Assembly: GCA_021819245.1 (NCBI GenBank)
Contig: JAKARI010000013.1
Coordinates: 1 to 64,000 of the forward strand
Direction of reading: 5' to 3'
Origin: Pseudomonadota bacterium
GTDB taxonomy: Bacteria; Pseudomonadota; Gammaproteobacteria; Acidiferrobacterales; Acidiferrobacteraceae
Length of the DNA stretch: 64,000 nucleotides
The notes under the pieces are model-generated. The model ran no database searches. It was not told the DNA's origin and saw nothing but the letters and a program-made list of their open reading frames with translations. Numbering within the stretch: position 1 is the first letter of the stretch; each line of letters starts with the position of its first letter. Below, one piece after another: positions 52,133-62,365 of the stretch. The translations under genes and the position numbers were made by a program.

Positions 52133-52310
52133 GTGCGAGATGGGGCGTGAGGCGCCGGGGGCATGGCCGGGGCCCGCAGGCCACGACACATCGGATCGCC
52201 GCCGGCAGGGGATGATCATGCAGGGCCGGCGCAGGCCCCCTACGAGCCCGAGTGGCCGTGCCGCCATCCCGCACAGGCCATGCGGAGGGCCGTTTGTCGG
52301 AAAACCCAAG

Positions 52311-52333
52311 AAAAACCCGGCCGGGCCGGGTTT
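52311..52333 (-). terminator. Rho-independent terminator of the cold-shock gene
   Basis: Read on the minus strand, AAACCCGGC-ccg-GCCGGGTTT followed by further Ts forms a nine-base stem 27 bases after the csp stop. On the plus strand the same stem is followed by TTT only, so it may also stop icd transcripts weakly. Confidence 0.85.
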
Positions 52334-52359
52334 CAAGGTGGTCAGATACGCGTGGCTGT

Positions 52360-52563
52360 TCAGACCGCGCGGATATTGGAGGCCTGCGGTCCCTTGGGGC
52401 CGTGTTGGACCTCGAATTCCACCTCTTGGCCTTCTTTCAGGGTCTTGTAGCCATCCATCTGAATTGCCGAGAAGTGGGCAAAGACGTCGTCACCCCCCGC
52501 GCTCGGTGAGATGAAGCCGTATCCCTTGCTCGCGTTGAACCACTTCACAATACCTGTTGCCAT
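52360..52563 (-). CDS. Cold-shock-domain protein (CspA/CspD-like)
   Basis: The 67-residue cold-shock protein has KGYGFIS (RNP1) and VFAHFS (RNP2). It lies next to and divergent from clpS, the position of cspD in E. coli, so a CspD-like stationary-phase role is possible; the sequence itself is generic. It has its own terminator. The 250 bases between it and clpS hold no other gene and should contain both promoters. Confidence 0.94.
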   Translation of the reverse strand: MATGIVKWFNASKGYGFISPSAGGDDVFAHFSAIQMDGYKTLKEGQEVEFEVQHGPKGPQASNIRAV

Positions 52564-52813
52564 ACCGTCATCCCCCTACTGATAGCGTGTCGCCCGCAAT
52601 GCCATGCTTGAAAACGGGTCATATTTTAGGTAATGCTCATAAAGGGCCCGGAACCTTAAGCCCTACGTTATTCATGCCTATTTCTCGTGGCAAGTCAAGA
52701 TGGGCGGCACGGACGCAAACCGGCCCTGGACGCGTGCCGGCGATCAGCAGAAAATCAGGACATGAGGACGCACAACAGAGAGGGATTTGGCGTGTCATCA
52801 CGGCGGGTGGGCC

Positions 52814-53131
52814 ATGGCGGATAGGCGGCCGGGGGAAATTGCGGATCTGGATATTCAGGAGGCCCGGCCCAAGGCCTCCTTGCCGCCCTTTTATAAGGTC
52901 ATCATTCTCAATGATGACTATACCCCCATGGAATTTGTGGTCTTGGTGCTCGAACGCTTCTTCCATAAAAATCGTGAGGACGCGACACGCATCATGCTGC
53001 ATGTGCATCAACGGGGCCTCGGTGTGTGCGGTGTCTATACAAGGGAAGTCGCCGAGACTAAAGTAAGACAAGTGACGGAGTTCTCCGGCGAGAATCGGCA
53101 TCCCTTGCAATGCACGCTGGAGCCTGAGTAG
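52814..53131 (+). CDS. clpS: ATP-dependent Clp protease adaptor ClpS
   Basis: ClpS is the N-recognin that hands N-degron substrates to ClpAP. The conserved core is [24 protein letters not shown], with the Asp-Asp pocket, followed by [27 protein letters not shown] 52814 gives 105 residues; the ORF-track start nine codons earlier is less likely. It is 37 bases before clpA. Confidence 0.96.
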   Translation: MADRRPGEIADLDIQEARPKASLPPFYKVIILNDDYTPMEFVVLVLERFFHKNREDATRIMLHVHQRGLGVCGVYTREVAETKVRQVTEFSGENRHPLQCTLEPE

Positions 53132-53168
53132 GGATCGGTACTGACGTGATCTGGAGGTTTTCCTGCCT

Positions 53169-55433
53169 ATGCTATCCCAGGAGCTCGAATTCTCCCTGAA
53201 CATGGCCTTTCAGGAGGCTCGCGAGAAGCGCCATGAATTCATTACCGTTGAGCACCTCCTGGCGGCGCTTCTCGACAACCCGAGCGCGGCGCGCGTGCTG
53301 CGTGCCTGTGGGGGGAACATCGAGGAATTGCGGCGCAGCCTGACGGCCTTCCTGCGCGAGAACATCCCGACGCTGGCGCCGGGAAGCCAGGTCGAGACCC
53401 AGCCCACGCTGGGCTTTCAGCGCGTCATTCAGCGCGCCGTGCTGCATGTGCAGGGCGTGGGAAAAAAGGAGGTGACGGGGGCGAATGTCCTGGTCGCGAT
53501 CTTTAGCGAGAAGGAGTCGCACGCCGTGTATTTTCTGCAAAAGCAGAACATCACCCGCTTTGACGTCGTGAACTACATCTCGCACGGCATCTCCAAAGTG
53601 CCGGGCGAGGGGCATGAGCTGTCGGCCTCCGACGAGCAGGAGGAAGGGACGGCCGCGGCCACCGAGCGTGGCGCGCTGGATGTGTTCGCCGTCAATCTCA
53701 ATGAGCAGGCAAGGCTCGGCAAGATCGATCCCTTGATCGGGCGCGACCAGGAGATGAGCCGCACGGTGCAGATACTCTGCCGTCGCCGCAAGAACAATCC
53801 CCTCTATGTGGGCGAGGCCGGGGTCGGCAAGACCGCGATCGCCGAGGGGCTCGCGAAGAAGATCGTGGATGGCGAGGTGCCGGAGATCCTTGCGCACAGC
53901 ACGATTTATGCCCTCGACATGGGCGCGCTCCTCGCTGGAACCAAGTACCGCGGGGATTTCGAGAAGCGCTTAAAGGCCGTCATAGCGCACATCAAGAAAC
54001 AGGATAATGCCATCTTGTTCATAGACGAGATCCACACCATCATCGGGGCCGGTGCGGCCTCGGGAGGGGCCATGGACGCGTCCAACCTGCTCAAGCCCGC
54101 GCTCGCGTCCGGGGATCTCAAGTGCATAGGCTCTACGACCTATCAGGAGTACCGCGGCATCTTCGAAAAGGATCGCGCGCTCTCGCGCCGCTTTCAGAAG
54201 ATCGACGTGCCGGAGCCCTCGGTCGAGGAGGCCGTTCAGATCCTGCGCGGACTGAAAGGACGCTTCGAGCAGCATCACGGCGTGCGCTATACGCAGCAGG
54301 CGCTGCGCACCGCGGTGGAACTATCGAGCCGCTACATAGGCGACCGGCATCTGCCGGACAAGGCGATCGATGTGATCGACGAGGCCGGGGCGAGTGTCCA
54401 TCTGGCGGCACCGAGCCGGCGCAAGAAGACCATCGGGGTCCCTGAGATCGAGGAGATCGTGGCGCGCATCGCGCGGATTCCTCAAAAGCATGTGTCGACG
54501 TCGGACCGGGAGGCGCTGCGCAACCTCGAGCGCGACCTCAAGCTCGTGGTGTTCGGCCAGGATGCGGCTGTAGAGGCCTTGGCGGCGTCCATAAAGATGG
54601 CGCGATCGGGATTGCGCGAAGGGGAAAAACCGATTGGTTCCTATCTGTTCTTGGGCCCAACCGGCGTCGGCAAGACCGAGGTCACACGGCAGCTAGCGTA
54701 TATCCTTGGCCTGCAGCTCGTGCGGTTTGACATGTCCGAGTATATGGAAAGGCATACGGTATCACGCCTCATCGGCGCACCGCCTGGCTATGTGGGCTTC
54801 GATCAGGGCGGTCTGCTCACCGACGCGATCAATAAGCACCCGCACTGCGTCCTTTTGCTAGACGAGATCGAAAAGGCCCATTCGGGGGTGTTCAACCTGC
54901 TGCTGCAGGTCATGGATCATGGCACGCTAACCGACAATAACGGTCGCAAGGCGGATTTCCGGCACGTGATTATCGTCATGACCACCAATGCCGGTGCAGA
55001 GCAGATGGGCCGTTCGGGCATGGGATTTCTGCCGTCGGAGAAGGCGGGCGAGGAGTTCGTCGCGATCAAGCAAACCTTCACGCCGGAATTTCGCAACCGG
55101 CTCGATGCCATCATAAGCTTTGGTGCGCTCACACCCGAGACCATCGCCCACGTCGTCGACAAGTTCGTGGTCGAGCTCGAAGGGCAGCTCGAGGACAAGG
55201 GCGTGACCATCGACGTCGAGCCCTCGGCGCGCGCGTGGCTTGCACGCCATGGGTACGATCCGGCCATGGGTGCGCGGCCGATGGCACGCATCATTCAGGA
55301 GCAGATCAAAAAGCCCCTTGCCAACGAGCTCCTCTTTGGGCGCCTTTCCAACGGCGGTGCCGTGAGCGTGCGCGAGGAAAACGACAGTCTCATGTTCGAT
55401 TATGCCGAAAAGCCTGTGGGCGTACAGGAATAG
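53169..55433 (+). CDS. clpA: ATP-dependent Clp protease ATPase ClpA
   Basis: ClpA is the unfoldase of ClpAP. The N-terminal repeat domain (about residues 1-145, [20 protein letters not shown]) binds ClpS. The first AAA+ module has [18 protein letters not shown] and [13 protein letters not shown]; the second has [16 protein letters not shown] and [10 protein letters not shown]. The ClpP-binding loop region lies in module 2. At 754 residues it matches E. coli ClpA. Confidence 0.97.
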   Translation: MLSQELEFSLNMAFQEAREKRHEFITVEHLLAALLDNPSAARVLRACGGNIEELRRSLTAFLRENIPTLAPGSQVETQPTLGFQRVIQRAVLHVQGVGKKEVTGANVLVAIFSEKESHAVYFLQKQNITRFDVVNYISHGISKVPGEGHELSASDEQEEGTAAATERGALDVFAVNLNEQARLGKIDPLIGRDQEMSRTVQILCRRRKNNPLYVGEAGVGKTAIAEGLAKKIVDGEVPEILAHSTIYALDMGALLAGTKYRGDFEKRLKAVIAHIKKQDNAILFIDEIHTIIGAGAASGGAMDASNLLKPALASGDLKCIGSTTYQEYRGIFEKDRALSRRFQKIDVPEPSVEEAVQILRGLKGRFEQHHGVRYTQQALRTAVELSSRYIGDRHLPDKAIDVIDEAGASVHLAAPSRRKKTIGVPEIEEIVARIARIPQKHVSTSDREALRNLERDLKLVVFGQDAAVEALAASIKMARSGLREGEKPIGSYLFLGPTGVGKTEVTRQLAYILGLQLVRFDMSEYMERHTVSRLIGAPPGYVGFDQGGLLTDAINKHPHCVLLLDEIEKAHSGVFNLLLQVMDHGTLTDNNGRKADFRHVIIVMTTNAGAEQMGRSGMGFLPSEKAGEEFVAIKQTFTPEFRNRLDAIISFGALTPETIAHVVDKFVVELEGQLEDKGVTIDVEPSARAWLARHGYDPAMGARPMARIIQEQIKKPLANELLFGRLSNGGAVSVREENDSLMFDYAEKPVGVQE

Positions 55434-55485
55434 ATCGATCGCGGGCGCGGGCGCGCATACGCCGCGATCGCGTGCGCCGGGACTT

Positions 55486-55791
55486 TTGCCGTCTTGCCCG
55501 CTGTACGAGCGGGTTCCGACGCGCGACGAGTCAGGGCGCATGCTCGGCGACTTCATGATGCTGATCCCGGGGCTTCGCGAGCGTCCCACCCTTGAGCGCA
55601 GTGCGGTCATAAACCGCGTCAATGGTGTCCTGAGGGCCTTTCCCGAGGTCGTGTTCGCGGACATGAATCTGCCGCTCAACCTGCTCTGGGTGAGCGTGCG
55701 CTCGCGCCCCGGGATCGTGCTCGACATTGCGTGCTGCGTGAAATTTCATGTGCCGGAGGCGCTGCTCGTCGGTCCCAAGACATCCCGATAG
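55486..55791 (+). CDS. Small conserved-looking hypothetical protein downstream of clpA
   Basis: The frame encodes about 100 residues with a protein-like core: MLGDFMMLIPGLRERPTLE, RVNGVLRAFPEVVFADMNLPLNLLWVSVRSRPG and VPEALLVG. The start is uncertain. TTG 55486 keeps the charged ERVPTRDESGR segment; ATG 55540 gives 83 residues; the ORF-track ATG 55402 lies inside clpA and has a shadow-like N-terminus. I recall similar small proteins in gammaproteobacteria but no function. In E. coli this position between clpA and infA holds a serine tRNA gene; none is seen here. Confidence 0.65.
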   Translation: MPSCPLYERVPTRDESGRMLGDFMMLIPGLRERPTLERSAVINRVNGVLRAFPEVVFADMNLPLNLLWVSVRSRPGIVLDIACCVKFHVPEALLVGPKTSR

Positions 55792-55821
55792 ACATCGTGC
55801 TGTCAATAAGACCGGTTCCCG

Positions 55822-56040
55822 TTAACGGGCGCGAAAGACGATGCGGCCCTTGGTGAGGTCGTAGGGGGTAAGCTGGACGGTCACCTTGTCACCGGTCAAA
55901 ATGCGGATGTAGTTCTTGCGCATCTTGCCGGAGATGTGCGCGGTGACGACATGACCATTGTCGAGCTTGACGCGAAATAGCGTATTGGGCAGGGTATCGA
56001 CGATGGTACCCTCCATTTCGATATGTTCTTCCTTCGACAC
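55822..56040 (-). CDS. infA: Translation initiation factor IF-1
   Basis: The 72-residue OB-fold factor matches the family end to end: [39 protein letters not shown] and [10 protein letters not shown]. The start is GTG 56040, which gives the standard length; the ORF-track frame runs 93 codons too far upstream. The stop codon sits in the palindrome CCCGTTAACGGG. Its place beside clpA and aat is as in E. coli. Confidence 0.97.
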   Translation of the reverse strand: MSKEEHIEMEGTIVDTLPNTLFRVKLDNGHVVTAHISGKMRKNYIRILTGDKVTVQLTPYDLTKGRIVFRAR

Positions 56041-56128
56041 TCTCTCACGCTCCCAAAGAAGGCGCTTATGATGCCCGAAGCCCGGGGTTGCGTAAAGACA
56101 TTTTCGGTCGCCATGAGCGGGCAGGTAG

Positions 56129-56866
56129 TTAGTCCCGTCGTCTTGCGGCCTCATCGATCCCAAGCGGCGACCAGTGGCCGCCACGATAGGCCTCGAGCGG
56201 CTTAAATCGCGCCTTGTAGGCCATTTTCCGGCTGCCTTCGACCCAATACCCGAGATAGAGAAACGGCAGACCGCGCCGGCGGGCCTCGGCAATCTGCCAG
56301 ACAATGGCATAGGTCCCAAGCCCCCTTTGCGTCAGGGCCGGGTCGAAAAAGGTATAGACCGCCGATAGCCCGTCTGGCAATGCGTCGACGACAGCCACAC
56401 AGGCGAGCGCGCGGGCCATGCGGAATTCGTAAAAGATGGTGTGGCCGTGCCGGCCTGCAAGAAAGCGCATATAGGTGGGCGGATCGGGATCGGCCATGCT
56501 GCCGCCCGGATGGCGGGCATTCTGATAGCGCCGGAACAAGGCATAGTGCTCGGCCTCGAAGGCCGCCGCGCGGGCGTTCACGGCGAGATCGCCGTTGCGC
56601 GCCAGGGCGCGTCTTTGCGCGCGGCTTGCCACGAAGGACTCGACCGGGATACGCACCGGCACGCAGGCCCGGCAATCCGGGCAGTGCGGGCGGTAGATCA
56701 CGTCTCCGCTGCGGCGAAACCCGCGGCCGTTGAGCTCGCCTAGGAGCTCATGGGTCAGGGGGAAGCGCGGGTCGATAAAGAGCGTGCCGGCCATCCGGTC
56801 GGGCAGATAGCTGCAGGCATGAGGCGCGGACACATAGAGGCGCGGGCCGCCTCTGATAGCGATCAT
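56129..56866 (-). CDS. bpt: Aspartate/glutamate leucyltransferase (Bpt)
   Basis: Bpt transfers leucine from Leu-tRNA to N-terminal Asp or Glu, creating a ClpS-recognised degron. The N-terminal ATE domain has [18 protein letters not shown] and the Cys-rich [18 protein letters not shown]. The C-terminal ATE domain has [23 protein letters not shown] and [23 protein letters not shown]. The length is 245 residues. The start overlaps aat by four bases, forming one unit with it. Confidence 0.94.
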   Translation of the reverse strand: MIAIRGGPRLYVSAPHACSYLPDRMAGTLFIDPRFPLTHELLGELNGRGFRRSGDVIYRPHCPDCRACVPVRIPVESFVASRAQRRALARNGDLAVNARAAAFEAEHYALFRRYQNARHPGGSMADPDPPTYMRFLAGRHGHTIFYEFRMARALACVAVVDALPDGLSAVYTFFDPALTQRGLGTYAIVWQIAEARRRGLPFLYLGYWVEGSRKMAYKARFKPLEAYRGGHWSPLGIDEAARRRD

Positions 56867-57555
56867 GGCCCCACCTCGGCGGTGGATTGCCAGCGGCCGG
56901 CCTCAATCGGCAGGCCTATGGCGTCGCGCAGGCGGGTAAGGAAGACGCGCCGCGGCATCAGTGTGGCGCCGAGCGAGGCCATGTGATCGGACGGGACCTG
57001 GCAGTCTATGAGGGCAAAGCCCGCCGCCTTGAGACGCGCTACGAGCCCTACGAAGGCGATCTTCGAGGCATAATCTGCGGCACTAAACATGGACTCTCCG
57101 AAAAACGCGCCCCCCAACGCCACACCGTAGAGCCCGCCGATGAGCGCCTCCCCGTACCAGACCTCCGCGCTGTGGGCATGGCCGCGCGCGAAAAGATCCT
57201 CATAGGCGGCCACCATCGCGGCATTGATCCAGGTCCCTGGTTGCCGCGCGCGCGGTGCCGCGCATGCGCGAATCACTCGCGAAAACGCGGTATCAAAGCG
57301 GATGGCATAATCATGCCTGCGCAGGGCCTTGGCAAGGCTGCGGTTGACGCGAAGGTCCAGGGGCGAGAGCGCCATGCGTGGGTCCGGAGACCACCATAGG
57401 ATGGGGGGCTCGTTGTACCATGGAAAGATTCCCGCCGCGTAGGCCCGCAACAGGCGCTCGGCCGCAAGGTCGCCGCCGGCGGCAAGCGGCGCATCCCCCG
57501 GCGCGCGGTCTGCCTCGGGAAAATCCAGAGAGTCCGGGTCAAGCCAGGCGATCAT
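56863..57555 (-). CDS. aat: Leucyl/phenylalanyl-tRNA-protein transferase
   Basis: Aat adds Leu or Phe to proteins with N-terminal Lys or Arg, again making ClpS substrates. Motifs: LLRAYAAGIFPWYNEPPILWWSPDPRMAL, GTWINAAMVAAYEDLFARGHAHSAEVW, GGLYGVALGGAFFGESMFS and LIDCQVPSDHMASLGA. ATG 57555 gives MIAWLDPDSLDFP and 230 residues. With bpt, clpS and clpA it completes the bacterial N-degron pathway within 5 kb. Confidence 0.95.
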   Translation of the reverse strand: MIAWLDPDSLDFPEADRAPGDAPLAAGGDLAAERLLRAYAAGIFPWYNEPPILWWSPDPRMALSPLDLRVNRSLAKALRRHDYAIRFDTAFSRVIRACAAPRARQPGTWINAAMVAAYEDLFARGHAHSAEVWYGEALIGGLYGVALGGAFFGESMFSAADYASKIAFVGLVARLKAAGFALIDCQVPSDHMASLGATLMPRRVFLTRLRDAIGLPIEAGRWQSTAEVGP

Positions 57556-57586
57556 TGCCGCCCCACGCACAATCTGTGCAACCTCA

Positions 57587-58729
57587 TCATGGCTTACGAA
57601 ACGGTGTATGTTCGTTCAATTCATTGAGGACCATCTCAAGGCCCTTGTGTTCGCGCGTCAGGAAATCGTCGACCGCGCGCTGGAATTGTGGATGATCCAG
57701 CCAGTGCATCGAATGGGTGGACCTGGGCAGGAAGCCGCGGCTTAGCTTATGCTCGCCCTGAGCCCCGGCCTCGAATCGCGTTAGGCCGTGCGCCAGGCAA
57801 TACTCAATTGCCTGATAATAACAGGTCTCGAAATGCAGGCCCGGTATGGCGGCAAGTCCTCCCCAATAGCGGCCATACAAGGTAGTCTGATCGCGAAAGA
57901 AGAGGGCGCCCGCGACCGGCGTGGCGTCGATAGTGCCGAGCAGCAGCACCACACCCGGGACCTGTGCGCCGATGCGCGAGAAGAAATCGCGTGTAAGGTA
58001 GGCGATTGCCCCGTACTTGGCGATCGTGGCGCTATAGGTGTCATAAAAGGTGTCCCATAACGACTCGCGCAATGTGGGGCCTTCATAGAAGGTGTAGCGA
58101 ACGCCGGCCTGCGCAACCTGACGGCGTTCGCGGCGGATATTCTTGCGCTTGGGCGCCGACAGGGCGGCAAGATAATCGTCAAAGGCGGGCCAGCCTTCAT
58201 TGTGCCAGTGGAACTGCAGGCCCGTGCGGCGGGACAATCCTGCCGCCGATAACGTCTCGCTCAAGGCGCTATCGGTAAACAGCCAGTGGACTGACGAGGC
58301 CCCGGTGGCGGCGGCATGCGCGCGTAGGGCATCGGCTGCGGCATGGGCGATGTCGGGCGCGCAGGGCTCAGGGCATAGGATGCGCGGGCCGCTTACCGGA
58401 GTGTAGGGGATTGCCACCACGAGTTTCGGATAGTAGGGGAGGCCCGCCGCTTCATAGGCCCGTGCCCACGCCCAGTCGAAGACATACTCGCCATACGAAT
58501 GGGTCTTGCGATAGGCCGGGACGAGTGCCGCGAGTTCCCTGCCGCGATAGAGCGCAAGCGGCTCCGGATACCAGCCGCTGGTCCCGCCTACCGAGCCGCT
58601 CTCCTCGAGGGCACACAGGAACTCGTGGCGCACGAATGGCTGGGGCCCGGCACAGGCATTCCAGTCGTCGCGCGGCACCTCCGCCACGCTCTTGAGGAAC
58701 CGGTAGCGGATGGCCGGCGATTGGTTCAT
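57587..58729 (-). CDS. GNAT-fold protein of the DUF482/COG3146 family
   Basis: The 380-residue protein resembles the family often labelled peptidogalycan biosynthesis or GNAT acyltransferase. It has VPRDDWNACAGPQPFVRHEFLCALEESGS near the start, YKTHSYGEYVFDWAWA-like text (KTHSYGEYVFDWAWARAYE), LSAPKRKNIRRERRQV and FEAGAQGEHKLSRGFLP towards the end. The double-GNAT layout is like Fem/MurM aminoacyl-tRNA-dependent transferases. The substrate is unknown. It overlaps the outer-membrane factor gene by four bases. Confidence 0.85.
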   Translation of the reverse strand: MNQSPAIRYRFLKSVAEVPRDDWNACAGPQPFVRHEFLCALEESGSVGGTSGWYPEPLALYRGRELAALVPAYRKTHSYGEYVFDWAWARAYEAAGLPYYPKLVVAIPYTPVSGPRILCPEPCAPDIAHAAADALRAHAAATGASSVHWLFTDSALSETLSAAGLSRRTGLQFHWHNEGWPAFDDYLAALSAPKRKNIRRERRQVAQAGVRYTFYEGPTLRESLWDTFYDTYSATIAKYGAIAYLTRDFFSRIGAQVPGVVLLLGTIDATPVAGALFFRDQTTLYGRYWGGLAAIPGLHFETCYYQAIEYCLAHGLTRFEAGAQGEHKLSRGFLPRSTHSMHWLDHPQFQRAVDDFLTREHKGLEMVLNELNEHTPFRKP

Positions 58730-60138
58730 GGCCGCGATACAGGCCCCAGCTCTTTGTTGTGTCCATGGCCTGCGGGAGAGACGGCGTCTGGCGGCCGCAA
58801 GAGGGCGTTGAGCCGCTTTATGTCGGCTGCCTTCAGATGACTCATGGCCGCGGTGAGCTCGAGCCGGCCGAGGAGATAATCATACACGGCACGCGCGAAG
58901 TCGCGCCGCGAACGGTAGTAGGCCTGCTCGGCGCGCAGTACATCGACATTGTTGCGTATACCCACCCGCATTCCCAACCGCTCAGAGGCGAGCGCCACGC
59001 GCGCGGCCTTCTTCGCGGCCGCGAGGGCCGCTACCTCGTGATAGCCGTTGCGTACGTTGAGAAAGGCCTGCCGGACATCGAATTGGATACGGCGCTGAGC
59101 GCGCAGCACGGCCACATGCGCCCGGAAGGCCGCAGCGCTTGCGCGCTCGCTCTCGGCCGATAATTCCCCACCCTGGTAGATCGGTAGGTTCAGGTCAACA
59201 CCGATGGTCTTGTCGCTTAGGGTCGTCCCGAATCCGAACTCGCCATCGTCGGCGCGCGTGTAGCTGTAGCTCGCCTCTGCGGTAATCGTAGGATAACGCG
59301 CGGCGGATGCCGCGTGTGCGCTTTCGGAGGCGGCATGCGCCTGCGAGCGGGCGGCCTGCAAGATCAGGCTTTGGCGCTGTGCCCGGGCCTCGTCTGCGAT
59401 CAGGGTCCCGGTGCGCGGACGCGGCAGGGAGCGATGGAGATTGAGCGGCCACAGATGACGAGCCGGTAGGCCGGTCATGCGCTCGATGCGCGCGCGCGCA
59501 AGCCGCACGGCGTTATGGGCCGTGAGCATCTGGGCATGGACGACCTCATAGCGCGCCCAGGCCTCGTTGGCGTCCGTAATGGACGCGCGCCCCAGATGGA
59601 AGCTATGCATGGCGCTTTCATACTCGGCACGCAGCGCTCGCTCCTCGGCACGGCGCAGCCGCAGGTCATCGCGCGCCAGCAGGAATCCAAAGTATTGAGC
59701 AGACACCGTCAGAATCAGATTGCTGCGCGCAAGGGCGTAACGCAGCCGCGCGGCCTGCATGGTGGCGCCTGCCGCCTGCCAGGCGTAGAGCGCATGGATG
59801 TCGAGCAGGGTCTGTGTGACGGACACACCATAGCCGTGGGCGTTGAACGTAAAATGCCCGCTCGGAAACACAAGCCCGCCGACACCCCCTATGATCGTGC
59901 TCGTAAGATCGTTATAGCTCGTGTTCGCTTGCGCCGATACATGCGGCAGAAATGCCGAGCGGGCCTTGGGACCTAGGGTACGCGCCTCGCGGTAGGAGGC
60001 CCCGGCCTGCCGGTAACCCATATCATGAAGACACGCCGCCTGAAAGATATCCTCGAGATTGGCGGCCGGGGCCGGGGCCGCAGTCAAGGCAAAGAGGAGC
60101 GATAGGAACGCGAGCGATGCGCGCTTTGGCATGATCAT
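58726..60138 (-). CDS. TolC-family outer-membrane efflux protein
   Basis: The protein of about 470 residues has a signal peptide (MPKRASLAFLSLLFALTAAPAPA) and two repeated long-helix OEP domains, with typical Ala-rich heptads, SAFLPHVSAQANTSY and AARYPTITAEASYSYTRAD. It forms the outer-membrane channel of tripartite efflux or type I secretion. ATG 60138 is chosen because it puts the signal peptide first; 60132 and 60150 are alternatives. The adaptor gene is 102 bases upstream; no inner-membrane pump gene is near. Confidence 0.88.
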   Translation of the reverse strand: MIMPKRASLAFLSLLFALTAAPAPAANLEDIFQAACLHDMGYRQAGASYREARTLGPKARSAFLPHVSAQANTSYNDLTSTIIGGVGGLVFPSGHFTFNAHGYGVSVTQTLLDIHALYAWQAAGATMQAARLRYALARSNLILTVSAQYFGFLLARDDLRLRRAEERALRAEYESAMHSFHLGRASITDANEAWARYEVVHAQMLTAHNAVRLARARIERMTGLPARHLWPLNLHRSLPRPRTGTLIADEARAQRQSLILQAARSQAHAASESAHAASAARYPTITAEASYSYTRADDGEFGFGTTLSDKTIGVDLNLPIYQGGELSAESERASAAAFRAHVAVLRAQRRIQFDVRQAFLNVRNGYHEVAALAAAKKAARVALASERLGMRVGIRNNVDVLRAEQAYYRSRRDFARAVYDYLLGRLELTAAMSHLKAADIKRLNALLRPPDAVSPAGHGHNKELGPVSRP

Positions 60139-60240
60139 GATATAGACCATTCTCCCGTGATCAGGTGCCCCGGTGGCAGAGGGCGCTAGGATAGCACTTT
60201 CGGGGGCGTCGGCACCGATGCCCACAACACTCACAGACCT

Positions 60241-61119
60241 TTAGCCTTTGATATGCCGCACGATGCGCACACGCATGCCATCGGTTAAATGGGTCCGTGC
60301 GCGGGTCACGACCAAGGCCCCGGGCCACAGGCCCGAACGTATGACCACACCCCGCTTATGGACGCGGGCGGTCCGAACCGGTTGCTCCTGGACATGCCGG
60401 CCGCGCACGATAAACACCACGGTGCCGGCACGCCGCAGAAAGACGGCGCCCCGAGGGACCAGCAGGCGATTGACCGTACCGGTCATGACGTCGACACGCA
60501 AGGGGCTACCGACGGTGAACCCGGCGCGCGCGGGCAGGGTAATCCACGCATAGACCCCGTGCCGTGTGCGCTTCGATGGCGTCAACCGATCGATGATCCC
60601 GGTCAGCGGGGACCGCGGGGACAAGGGGCTGTGCAGCAAGACGGCCTGCCCAATGGCAAGTATCGAGCGCAGCCTCACCGGAAAGGGTGCGCGCGCCTCT
60701 CGAATCGACGCCCCGCCCAGGCCAAACAGGCGTTGCCCGGCTTGACGATCCGCGCCGTCGTGCGCGAAGACCTGCGTCACCACGGCATTGACGGGGGCGC
60801 GGATCACACGCGGTGGGCCCGCGCCCGCGGGCTCCATCTGCGCCAGCACCTCGCCTGCCGTGATCAGGGCGCCCGATGAGATTGTGATCCCCGCGACACG
60901 ACCGTTTATGGGGGCCATGACCACCGGGCTTGCCCCGGGCTCGACCTCGCCGATGGCGCTATGGATATCAGCGACTGGCGCCATGAACGCCCGCCCGACC
61001 GTGACCTTCGCGGGGGTGCCGGATGCCGGCGCCGAGTGGTGCGCGCAGCCTGCGAGCAGCGCGCCAAAAAGGATTAAGGCGGCGCGGCGTCGAAAGGCGG
61101 ACACAGAAGACATCCTCAT
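60241..61119 (-). CDS. Periplasmic adaptor lipoprotein (RND/HlyD type)
   Basis: The 292-residue protein has a lipoprotein signal with lipobox LLAGC. The barrel-sandwich/lipoyl half-motifs are PVVMAPINGRVAGITISSGALITAGEVLAQME and RAPVNAVVTQVF. A beta-barrel domain follows (GFTVGSPLRVDVMTG, RLLVPRGAVFLRRAGTVVFIV). The alpha-helical hairpin is very short or missing, so this is a compact adaptor like those of CusB/heavy-metal or hairpin-less type. It is read just before the TolC-like gene. A pump partner is not encoded in the window. Confidence 0.85.
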   Translation of the reverse strand: MRMSSVSAFRRRAALILFGALLAGCAHHSAPASGTPAKVTVGRAFMAPVADIHSAIGEVEPGASPVVMAPINGRVAGITISSGALITAGEVLAQMEPAGAGPPRVIRAPVNAVVTQVFAHDGADRQAGQRLFGLGGASIREARAPFPVRLRSILAIGQAVLLHSPLSPRSPLTGIIDRLTPSKRTRHGVYAWITLPARAGFTVGSPLRVDVMTGTVNRLLVPRGAVFLRRAGTVVFIVRGRHVQEQPVRTARVHKRGVVIRSGLWPGALVVTRARTHLTDGMRVRIVRHIKG

Positions 61120-61216
61120 TGGCTATCCCGTCATGGTAGCGACCGTCCTTCGTGATCGCAAGACGCGCGCCACTCTGTGGCATAATGGCCGGATCACGAA
61201 TGGTGTGGGGGGTAGG

Positions 61217-62365
61217 GTGCGTCTGCACGAATATCAGGCAAAGGGCCTGCTCGCGGCCTGCGGTATCGCGACCCCGCCGGGGGTCGTGGTGACGCAGGCC
61301 GGAGAGGTCGAGGCGGCATTGCAGAGGCTTGGCGTGGCGCAGTGCGTGGTCAAGGCCCAGATCCATGCGGGCGCGCGCGGCAAGGCCGGCGGGGTCCGGG
61401 TGCTCCCGGCGGGCGAGGTGGCGGCCTATGTCGGGGATATCCTCGGCACGCGGCTCGTGACGGCGCAGACCACTGCCTTGGGACTTCCGGTCGATGCGGT
61501 CCTGCTCGAGGCCCCGGTGGCCGCAACCGGCGAGATCTATCTCGCGTGCGCGCTTGACCGCAACGCCGGGGGACGCGTGTTGCTCGCCTCGCGCGCGGGC
61601 GGCATGGGGATCGAGGAGGGGGCCAAGCCCCTGTCGCAGATCATAGACCCCCTGCGCGGATTTTCGGCCTATCAGGGCCGCGCGCTCGCCAAGGCCATTG
61701 GGCTGTCCGGTCGGGCCGTGGCGACCTTCGGCGATGTCGCGGCCGCCCTCGTGGGGCTTGCCGATACCCGGGATGCGATGCTAGTCGAGATCAACCCGCT
61801 CATGATGCGCGATGACGGCCGGTTCGTGGCCGGCGACGCCAAGATCGAGATCGATGACAACGCCCTGTTCCGGCAGCGGGACCTTGAGGCCATGCGCGAT
61901 CCGCGCCAGGGCGACGCCAAGGATGAGGAGGCGCGCGAGCGCGGCCTTCAATACATCGCCCTAGACGGCGATATCGGATGTCTTGTCAATGGCGCAGGGC
62001 TTGCCATGGCGACCATGGACCTGATCGCCCAGGCCGGCGGACGCCCCGCAAACTTTCTGGACGTCGGGGGGGGTACGACCGCGCACAAGGTCGCCGAGGC
62101 CCTGACGCTGCTCGCCTCGGATCGACGCGTCAAGGTGGTGCTCGTGAATATCTTTGGGGGTATCGTGCGCTGCGATCTCATCGCCGAAGGGCTCTTGATG
62201 GCGTCGGCGGGTTTCGGACGGCCGCTGCCGATCGTCGTGCGCCTCGTCGGGACCCGCGAGGCGGAAGGGCGGCGGGCACTGGCGGAGGGGGGATTGCGGG
62301 GAGATGTCACGCAAAGCCTCGAGCAGGCGGCGGTGCTGGCCGTGCAGCGGGCACAATCGTCATGA
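61217..62365 (+). CDS. sucC: Succinyl-CoA ligase (ADP-forming) beta subunit
   Basis: SucC pairs with SucD to interconvert succinyl-CoA and succinate with nucleotide phosphorylation. The start [20 protein letters not shown] and ATP-grasp motifs [43 protein letters not shown] and [16 protein letters not shown] are typical. GTG 61217 gives 382 residues; the ORF track adds 143 residues that belong to the adaptor gene's shadow. It overlaps sucD by four bases. Confidence 0.95.
   Translation: MRLHEYQAKGLLAACGIATPPGVVVTQAGEVEAALQRLGVAQCVVKAQIHAGARGKAGGVRVLPAGEVAAYVGDILGTRLVTAQTTALGLPVDAVLLEAPVAATGEIYLACALDRNAGGRVLLASRAGGMGIEEGAKPLSQIIDPLRGFSAYQGRALAKAIGLSGRAVATFGDVAAALVGLADTRDAMLVEINPLMMRDDGRFVAGDAKIEIDDNALFRQRDLEAMRDPRQGDAKDEEARERGLQYIALDGDIGCLVNGAGLAMATMDLIAQAGGRPANFLDVGGGTTAHKVAEALTLLASDRRVKVVLVNIFGGIVRCDLIAEGLLMASAGFGRPLPIVVRLVGTREAEGRRALAEGGLRGDVTQSLEQAAVLAVQRAQSS

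Noticed and set aside
55435-55821. Serine tRNA gene expected by synteny with E. coli between clpA and infA
   Set aside because: No cloverleaf, GTTCGA arm or CCA end was found; a small protein frame occupies the gap.
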